Shown piece by piece: positions 30,370-36,153 of a stretch of 36,153 nt of DNA. A model generated the notes under the pieces. That model was not told the DNA's origin. It ran no database searches and saw only the letters and a program-made list of their open reading frames with translations. Each line of letters begins with the position of its first letter. The stretch's first letter is position 1. The position numbers and the translations under genes were made by a program. This DNA comes from Gammaproteobacteria bacterium (GTDB taxonomy: Bacteria > Pseudomonadota > Gammaproteobacteria > Ga0077536): positions 1 through 36,153 of the forward strand of contig JADZCB010000200.1 of assembly GCA_020851775.1 (NCBI GenBank), written 5' to 3'.

Positions 30370-33300
30370 GCTTCTGCCGTGAGGATCAGGCGCGTCGCCC
30401 GCGTCTGGTCGTGTATGAAATCGATGCCGAGCTCCCTGGCGAGATCGCCGATCCCGCTATCGCCCGCCTGCTTCACGATCGTCGACTTGCCCATGAAGTG
30501 AATCAGTTCGTTCATCGATTTCGCGATCGCAAAATCCTTCTGATGCTGGCGCGCGTCGGTGATGAAATCCTGCTGTATCGACACATAGTCGACGGCGAGT
30601 TCCTTCAGATATTCGTAGTTGGTGCGCGCGCCGCCGAACTCGCCGAGGATGAACTGGCACCCGAACTCACGCAGCGTATTGATCAGATCGGAGGTCTCCG
30701 CGAGCCTGGCGACCGCATCCTTGTCGGCGACCTCGAAACAGATCTTCGACGGCGGCACGGCCGTCTGCATCAGTTCGGCGATGATCGTGTTGGCGAGGCT
30801 TTCGCCATCGAGCGCCGCGCGCGACAGCGGCACGATGAAGGCGCTCACGCGCTCGACGTCGTCTTCGTTGCGCGCCATCCATGCCAGCGTGTGCTTCAAC
30901 ACCCACAGATCGACGTCGTAGGCCCGCGCCGACGTCGCCGCGGCCTGGCTGAACAGCGTCGGCGGCACGAGCTTGCCGTTGCGGTCCTCCGCACTGACGA
31001 TGACATAGGCCGCCGGCTGGGTCGCCGCCGCCAGGGCCCGCACTTCCTGGTACAGCAGCGCGAGCCGATCGCGATCGACCGCTTTCGTCACGTACGCCGC
31101 CATCTGTTCGAGCTGCTTGCGATGGCGGTTGTCGGTGCCGGCGATGAACACCGGCTTGTCGGACATGCCGCGCGCCGTGTTGCAGGCGTCGGCAACGGTA
31201 TTCAGCAGGTCCTCGGCCTTCGTCAGGTCGTCGTCGACTGCGAGCAGTCCCGCGACGCACTTCAAGGCCATGACGTCCCCTTCGTGCAGCGACTCGATGA
31301 GGTTCAGGGTCGCACACAACGCCTGCACTTCCTTGTACGCTGCCTGCAGCCCGCCGCGCTCCCAGTACACCGCAATCTCGCTGCCACCGAGCCGGCCGAG
31401 CAGGACCTGCTTGCGACCGTAGCGGGCCTGCAGGGCTTCGGCGACCCGCTTCAGCACACCGTCGCCGGCCTCGATGCCATGGCGATCGTTGATGGCCTTC
31501 AGGTTGTCGAGTGCGAGCTGGCACAGCACCGCGCCCGCATCGGATTTCCCTGCCGCCGGCAACTTGTCGTCGACCGCATGCACGAAGGACTTGCGGTTGA
31601 GCAGACCGGTCAGGGCGTCGTGGTTCGCGTGTTCGGCGACTTCGCCGTGCAGCTTGTTGACGACCCCGAACAGTGCGCGATCGACCGCCGCCGCGCCGTC
31701 GTCCGGCAAGGGCTTCAGCAGGCCGCGGCGCAGGTACATTGCGACCTGTTGCAGTGTCAGCGTCGAGGATTTCGTACCGCGCTGATCGACGAGCACGAAG
31801 GGGTTGTAATCGTCGCCGATCCACGCGAGCGTGACGAGCACCGCCTGCCGCGTGTTCGCATTCATCACGAGCCGGTCACCGACGTTCAGCGCCTTCGAGC
31901 GGTTCAGCCAGCGGTTCCACTCCGGCGGGAGCTCCTGCTGCGATGCCGTCGATTCCCCCGGCTTCACGCCCGATTTCTCGCGTCGCTCGCGCAGCACGAT
32001 CTGCTGTTCGTTCAGGCCCGCGACGACCTGCTGCACGTTCGTCTCGTAGCGCCGGCGCTGGTCGCGCAGGATTTCGTCGAGCTCGTTGATGATCGGATAC
32101 AGGGGATCGTGATTGCCGTCGAATTGGCGGTTGATGCCGTCGATGAGATCGCGCACGCGTGCCAGATGGTGTTCGACGTCCTGACCCTGCTCCTGACGCA
32201 GCAGGGAGACGCGGTTCAGCAACTGACGCAGCGGATGCTGGGTCTGGGAAAAGAACTCCTGATCGACCAGCGCGCCCTTGTGCACCACCGGTTGCAGGCG
32301 CTTGAGTTGCCCTTTTGCGAAGTCGGCGAGCATCGGATCCTGCAGCAAGGCCTGGAACAGGCTGACGATGACTTCGATTGCGTCGCTTTCGGTCTGGCCG
32401 ATCGCATGATCCACCAGCCCGTCGGCAGCGAGCGCCGCTTCGACGCGATGCTTGATGAAATCGGCGTCGAAGAGTTCGGGCTCGGCGTCTTCGAGCAATG
32501 CGTGCTGCAATGGCGTCAGGCCGCGGGCGATCTGCGCGCCACTGAAGTAGTGTCCGCCGGCGGGCAGCGCCGGCGCCGCAAACTGCGGCGCAAGCTGACG
32601 TCTCAGCGCGAGCTGTGTCTGCGCCGTGTGGTATGCCTGTTCGAGGCTCGGCAACACGGCGACCGATGGTCCATGGCCGAAGCCGCTGAACGTCGCGTCG
32701 CCTGCAAAGCCGCGATAAGCACCCCCAGCGCCGCCCATGCCCTCGACGTCCATCAGCGGTGGCAACGCCGGCATTGCCGCCATGACACTGCCGGCCGGCA
32801 TCGACGGGAATCCGGTCAACGATACCGGAGCACCCGGCGGGGCGGCCATGACGCCGCCAGGATACATCGCTGCCGGCGCTACTCCCGGAACGGAAACGTC
32901 CGGTACGCTGCCGGGTGCCGCAGCGCCTGCGGCACGCAGCCCGGCCGCGATCCGTTCGTATGCACCAAGTCCCTGTCCTGACAGCGGACCGGCCGGGTGG
33001 ATCGGATTCAGCATATCGCTCGGATGCGGGGGCTGGCTGCGCTCGAGAGGGGGAACCGGCGGGTTCGTCCGGCGGCCGGCACCCGGCGGCTTGAACGTTG
33101 CCCGCTCCTGTTCCAGCACGGGCATGATGCCATTGTCAATCAGAAGCTGGTTGACGGCATCGTAGAGACGGCCGAGATGCGGTTCGAGCACGCGGCGCAA
33201 TGTCTTGTAGGCCAGATCACTGGTCGCCTTGTTGACCAGCAGGCCTTTCATCGACTCCGCGAACGCATTGCAGACGACGGCCGGCCCGATCGGATTGCCG

Positions 33301-34112
33301 CTGTCATCGATCACGCGCCGCGCGAGCAGGCTCAGGCGGCGCGATGACGCGTACAGCGCCTCCTTGAAACGGCTCTCGAGCTCGGACACCGCCTCGGACA
33401 CCGACAGGAATTCCTCGAACTCGTCCTTGTCGACGAGCGAGAGATTCGACAACGACGTCACCTCGGCCGGCGTCGCGCGTTCGGCGAGCGGATTGCCGAG
33501 AATCGTGGCGCCGCGCCCCAGGATTTCGGGTACCTGGCGACGAATGGCGTCGGCACGGCGCCGCAGGCTCGACTGTGCATCGGTGAACAGCGTCGAATCG
33601 CGATTGGTCTTGGCGTCACGGGCGGCGGCAAAGAATGCGTCGCCGAGCTGACGGACGAACTCGTCGGTCATCGCTTGCGCCGTCGAGTCGACCAGGGTCG
33701 AGAGCCGCGGCAGGACACGCCCGAATTCCGGTGCGAAACGCTTTTGCGTGTCCGACATCGATTCGGTCGGCGACGGCGGCGTGTTGAGAGTCGCGAGACC
33801 CTGCAGCATCCCGATCGTCCTGGGATCGGGATCCTGGAACGCGACGCCGATGCCGGTCGGAATGACCCGACAGACGAGCAGTTTGAGCTGGAGATCCCGG
33901 CGTTCACCACCGACGACGAGGGCGAAATACAAGGTCGCCTTGTCGTGCATGTTGATGTGGCGAAGTTCACGTTCATCCGTCTGGATGAACATGCCGGCCA
34001 CGCAGAAGTCCTTGACGGTGCACGCGATCGGCGGCCGGCCGCTGATCGAGATCAGCGCGTCCAGACTCATCGGGATACGTGCGTAGCGCCGTCGCTCCTG
34101 ACCCTGGGCCAT
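30366..34112 (-). CDS. PilZ-DUF1631 protein with degenerate GGDEF and EAL domains
   Basis: A 1248-residue cytoplasmic protein. Residues about 6-108 resemble PilZ, with R8-xxx-R12 and D35-F-C-V-A-G40, where the usual Ser is Cys. About 120-790 is a DUF1631-like region, mostly helical, interrupted by a Pro/Gly/Ala-rich stretch near 345-480. A GGDEF-like domain follows (about 800-950) with GGSEI at 909-913 instead of GGDEF. An EAL-like domain ends the protein, with VSAED at 1039-1043 where EAL is expected and GEFGG near 1157 for the usual DDFG. Both enzyme sites therefore look dead, and the protein is probably a receptor or scaffold for c-di-GMP. Coupled by ATGA overlap to the kinase. Confidence 0.85.
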   Translation of the reverse strand: MAQGQERRRYARIPMSLDALISISGRPPIACTVKDFCVAGMFIQTDERELRHINMHDKATLYFALVVGGERRDLQLKLLVCRVIPTGIGVAFQDPDPRTIGMLQGLATLNTPPSPTESMSDTQKRFAPEFGRVLPRLSTLVDSTAQAMTDEFVRQLGDAFFAAARDAKTNRDSTLFTDAQSSLRRRADAIRRQVPEILGRGATILGNPLAERATPAEVTSLSNLSLVDKDEFEEFLSVSEAVSELESRFKEALYASSRRLSLLARRVIDDSGNPIGPAVVCNAFAESMKGLLVNKATSDLAYKTLRRVLEPHLGRLYDAVNQLLIDNGIMPVLEQERATFKPPGAGRRTNPPVPPLERSQPPHPSDMLNPIHPAGPLSGQGLGAYERIAAGLRAAGAAAPGSVPDVSVPGVAPAAMYPGGVMAAPPGAPVSLTGFPSMPAGSVMAAMPALPPLMDVEGMGGAGGAYRGFAGDATFSGFGHGPSVAVLPSLEQAYHTAQTQLALRRQLAPQFAAPALPAGGHYFSGAQIARGLTPLQHALLEDAEPELFDADFIKHRVEAALAADGLVDHAIGQTESDAIEVIVSLFQALLQDPMLADFAKGQLKRLQPVVHKGALVDQEFFSQTQHPLRQLLNRVSLLRQEQGQDVEHHLARVRDLIDGINRQFDGNHDPLYPIINELDEILRDQRRRYETNVQQVVAGLNEQQIVLRERREKSGVKPGESTASQQELPPEWNRWLNRSKALNVGDRLVMNANTRQAVLVTLAWIGDDYNPFVLVDQRGTKSSTLTLQQVAMYLRRGLLKPLPDDGAAAVDRALFGVVNKLHGEVAEHANHDALTGLLNRKSFVHAVDDKLPAAGKSDAGAVLCQLALDNLKAINDRHGIEAGDGVLKRVAEALQARYGRKQVLLGRLGGSEIAVYWERGGLQAAYKEVQALCATLNLIESLHEGDVMALKCVAGLLAVDDDLTKAEDLLNTVADACNTARGMSDKPVFIAGTDNRHRKQLEQMAAYVTKAVDRDRLALLYQEVRALAAATQPAAYVIVSAEDRNGKLVPPTLFSQAAATSARAYDVDLWVLKHTLAWMARNEDDVERVSAFIVPLSRAALDGESLANTIIAELMQTAVPPSKICFEVADKDAVARLAETSDLINTLREFGCQFILGEFGGARTNYEYLKELAVDYVSIQQDFITDARQHQKDFAIAKSMNELIHFMGKSTIVKQAGDSGIGDLARELGIDFIHDQTRATRLILTAEA

Positions 34113-34203
34113 GCTCGAGTATGTTCCCTTTGCTACGGTTGGCTGTTGCCGCGGGATGTTCTGTGCTGCCGACGGCCGACGGGACGAACCCGTATTCCTC
34201 TAA

Positions 34204-34215
34204 GGCATTGTAACA
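34204..34215 (-). promoter_or_regulatory. Extended -10 promoter of the PilZ/DUF1631-kinase operon
   Basis: Minus strand TGTTACAAT is an extended -10 with TACAAT at 34212-34207, followed by GCC. Start of transcription would be near 34200, leaving a leader of about 88 bases to the ATG at 34112. An AAAGGG ribosome binding site lies about 12 bases before that ATG. Confidence 0.6.
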
Positions 34216-34288
34216 TCGAAGTGTCGTCCCGCCGGCGACACATGCCGGCCCTTGCGGCGCTCGTGGCCGCGATCGTGGCGAGCTGTGC

Positions 34289-34294
34289 GACAAT
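34289..34294 (+). promoter_or_regulatory. Candidate -10 box of glnS
   Basis: GACAAT at 34289-34294 followed by GCC, about 48 bases before the glnS ATG. It mirrors the divergent operon promoter on the other strand. No good -35 is visible. The whole 229-base gap between the two divergent genes holds only these two promoter regions as far as I can see. Confidence 0.4.
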
Positions 34295-34341
34295 GCCTTT
34301 TTACAGCATGAACATCGGCCTCGCGTCGCCTCGACTTGACC

Positions 34342-36018
34342 ATGGATACATCCCCGGCCCGCACCAATTTCATCCGCGACATCATCGACGCCGACCTCGC
34401 CGGCCGTCGTCACACGACGGTCGCCACCCGGTTCCCGCCCGAGCCGAACGGGTATCTCCATGTCGGCCACGCCAAATCGATCTGCCTGAACTTCGGCATC
34501 GCCCGCGATTACGGCGGCACCTGCAATCTGCGCTTCGACGACACCAATCCCGAGAAGGAGAGCGAAGAGTTCGAGCAGTCGATTGCCGATGATGTGCGCT
34601 GGCTCGGTTTCGACTGGGCGGATCGCTATTACCACGCGTCGGATTACTTCGAACAGCTTCATGCCTATGCCGTGCAGCTCATCCAGGACGGCAAGGCCTA
34701 TGTCGACAGCCTGACGGCGGACGAAATCCGCCGGTACCGCGGCACGCTGACCGAGCCCGGTCGCGACAGTCCGTACCGCACGCGCCCGGTCGCCGAAAAC
34801 CTCGAGTTGTTCGCCCGGATGCGCGCCGGCGAGTTCGCGGACGGCACGCACGTGCTGCGGGCAAAAATCGACATGGCGGCGGCCAACATCAACCTGCGCG
34901 ATCCGACGCTCTACCGCATCCGCAAGACCACGCATCACCGTACGGGCGGCGACTGGTACATCTATCCGATGTACGACTACACGCACAGTATTTCCGATGC
35001 CCTGGAGCACATCACGCACTCGCTGTGCACGCTCGAATTCGAGGACCATCGCCCGCTGTATGACTGGGTCCTCGAACAACTGCCCGTGCCTTCGCGCCCA
35101 CAGCAGATCGAATTCGCACGCCTCGAGGTGAATTACACGATCACGAGCAAGCGCAAGCTGCATGCGCTGGTGCACGAGGGGCTGGTGTCGGGCTGGGACG
35201 ATCCCCGTCTGCCGACCTTGAAAGGCCTGCGTCGCCGCGGCTGTCCGCCGGAAGCGCTGCGTGACTTCTGCGAGCGGGTCGGCGTCACGAAGAAACAGAC
35301 GATCATCGACGTTGGCGTGCTCGAGAACTGCATACGCGAGCAGCTCGATCGCAGTGCGCCGCGGGTGATGGCGGTGCTCGATCCGGTGAAACTCGTGATC
35401 GAGAACTATCCCGAGGGTCTCGTCGAGGACATGGCGGCGCAGAACCATCCGAAGGACGAGTCCTTCGGCACGCGTACGGTGCCGTTCTCGCGCGAACTCT
35501 ATGTCGAGCGTGACGACTTCATGGAGGACCCGCCGAAGAAATTCTTCCGGCTGGGTCCCGGACGCGAAGTGCGGCTGCGCTACGGTTACCTCGTGACGTG
35601 CACGAATTTCATCAAGAACGACGCCGGCGAGGTCGTCGAGATCCGTTGCACCTACGATCCGGCGACCCGCGGCGGCAACGCGCCCGACGGCCGCCAGGTC
35701 AAGGGCACGATTCACTGGGTGTCGGCCGCGCATGCGGTCGATACCGAAGTGAGGCTCTACGACCGCCTGTTCGACGTCGAGGATCCCGGTGCCGCGGCGG
35801 ACTTTCGCGCGCACCTCAATCCACACTCGATGACCGTCGTCAGCGACGCGAAACTCGAACCGATGCTCGCCAACGCCGCGCCGGAAACGCGTTTCCAGTT
35901 CGAGCGGCTCGGTTATTTCTGCGCCGATAGAGTCGACCACCAACCTGGCCGGCCCGTCTACAACCGTACCGTGACCCTGAAAGACACCTGGGCCAAGGTG
36001 GCGGACAAGAAGGGTTGA
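34342..36018 (+). CDS. glnS: Glutaminyl-tRNA synthetase
   Basis: A 558-residue class I aminoacyl-tRNA synthetase charging tRNA-Gln. The Rossmann signature [16 protein letters not shown] spans about 31-46 with HVGH at 40-43. The KMSKS-equivalent is TSKRK at 268-272. [11 protein letters not shown] and [14 protein letters not shown] also match GlnRS. The C-terminal anticodon-binding beta barrels are present and the length is normal. I take the ATG at 34342; an in-frame TTG two codons earlier is possible and neither has a clear ribosome binding site. A GlnRS gene argues for direct glutaminylation, as usual in gammaproteobacteria. tRNA-Arg follows 55 bases downstream. Confidence 0.97.
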   Translation: MDTSPARTNFIRDIIDADLAGRRHTTVATRFPPEPNGYLHVGHAKSICLNFGIARDYGGTCNLRFDDTNPEKESEEFEQSIADDVRWLGFDWADRYYHASDYFEQLHAYAVQLIQDGKAYVDSLTADEIRRYRGTLTEPGRDSPYRTRPVAENLELFARMRAGEFADGTHVLRAKIDMAAANINLRDPTLYRIRKTTHHRTGGDWYIYPMYDYTHSISDALEHITHSLCTLEFEDHRPLYDWVLEQLPVPSRPQQIEFARLEVNYTITSKRKLHALVHEGLVSGWDDPRLPTLKGLRRRGCPPEALRDFCERVGVTKKQTIIDVGVLENCIREQLDRSAPRVMAVLDPVKLVIENYPEGLVEDMAAQNHPKDESFGTRTVPFSRELYVERDDFMEDPPKKFFRLGPGREVRLRYGYLVTCTNFIKNDAGEVVEIRCTYDPATRGGNAPDGRQVKGTIHWVSAAHAVDTEVRLYDRLFDVEDPGAAADFRAHLNPHSMTVVSDAKLEPMLANAAPETRFQFERLGYFCADRVDHQPGRPVYNRTVTLKDTWAKVADKKG

Positions 36019-36056
36019 TCCCGCGGGCGGCAGGTGAGCCGTGCTGCCCGCCCCGC

Positions 36057-36062
36057 TACAAT
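36057..36062 (+). promoter_or_regulatory. -10 box of tRNA-Arg
   Basis: TACAAT at 36057-36062 followed by GCCGGCGC, placing the start of transcription near 36069, five bases before the mature tRNA. The -35 is poor (GTGAGC, 36034-36039, 17 bases upstream). The GC-rich stretch after the -10 suits a stable-RNA promoter. Confidence 0.5.
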
Positions 36063-36073
36063 GCCGGCGCGTC

Positions 36074-36148
36074 CTCGCCATAGTTCAACGGATAGAATGG
36101 GCCCCTCCTAAGGGCCAGATGCAGGTTCGATTCCTGCTGGCGAGGCCA
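36074..36148 (+). tRNA. tRNA-Arg, anticodon CCT
   Basis: A 75-base tRNA with acceptor stem CTCGCCA/TGGCGAG, discriminator G and encoded CCA. The anticodon arm is GGCCC/GGGCC with loop CTCCTAA, giving anticodon CCT for AGG codons. The T arm is GCAGG-TTCGATT-CCTGC and the D arm GTTC/GAAT. It resembles E. coli tRNA-Arg(CCU) in the anticodon and T arms. Minor arginine tRNA genes of this kind are frequent integration sites, but no attachment-site repeat or integrase is seen within the five bases left in the window. Confidence 0.95.
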
Positions 36149-36153
36149 TAGAC

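Noticed and set aside
30411-32981. 856-residue plus-strand frame opposite the DUF1631 gene
   Set aside because: Antisense shadow. The minus-strand protein has recognisable domains and a coupled downstream gene; this one has none.
33973-36081. 702-residue minus-strand frame covering glnS
   Set aside because: Shadow of glnS, which has intact synthetase signatures. It also runs through the divergent promoter region.

Overview
The window is compact, high-GC chromosomal DNA from a bacterium. It is almost certainly a gammaproteobacterium. The gene order rnr-rlmB-rpsF-rpsR-(DUF2232 gene)-rplI is the one known from Pseudomonas-type genomes, lexA has an Escherichia-like CTGT-N8-ACAG operator, dgkA lies beside lexA, and the alpha-2-macroglobulin gene is paired with pbpC. 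The lexA-imuA-imuB mutagenesis cassette and the very GC-rich codon use suggest a Xanthomonadales, Nevskiales or Steroidobacterales-like lineage, but I cannot fix the genus. I see no insertion sequence, prophage, integron or CRISPR array, and no gap between genes longer than about 230 bases.

Layout. Positions 1-5006 (minus strand) hold a translation and RNA-processing cluster: rnr, rlmB, rpsF, rpsR, a DUF2232 membrane protein and the start of rplI. A separate promoter and a structured leader precede rpsF. A tRNA-Leu(CAG) gene diverges from rnr. Next come a CaCA-family cation antiporter (minus) and uppP (plus). Positions 7261-12260 are a cysJ-cysI-cysG operon for sulfite reduction, in which CysG makes the siroheme that CysI needs. 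Positions 12333-20296 hold a 1944-residue thioester alpha-2-macroglobulin overlapping pbpC, a periplasmic defence and wall-repair pair. A soluble di-iron ferritin-like protein follows.

From 21.2 to 28.5 kb all genes are on the minus strand: a fatty-acid-hydroxylase-type membrane protein, an unrecognised secreted Cys-rich protein with an odd start, a PNPOx-like flavoprotein, an apparently active diguanylate cyclase, imuB, imuA and lexA. lexA carries a clear SOS box. The expected dnaE2 is absent and the diguanylate cyclase lies in its place. dgkA diverges from lexA.

The last block is a two-gene minus-strand operon: a PilZ/DUF1631/degenerate-GGDEF/degenerate-EAL protein of 1248 residues, overlapping by 4 bp a Ser/Thr kinase with a C-terminal cyclic-nucleotide-binding domain. 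It diverges from glnS, and a tRNA-Arg(CCT) closes the window. This kinase plus multidomain receptor pair is the best candidate for a poorly described signalling system. The same region also encodes a catalytically intact diguanylate cyclase, so the three genes could belong to one c-di-GMP/cyclic-nucleotide/phosphorylation circuit, but that link is inference.
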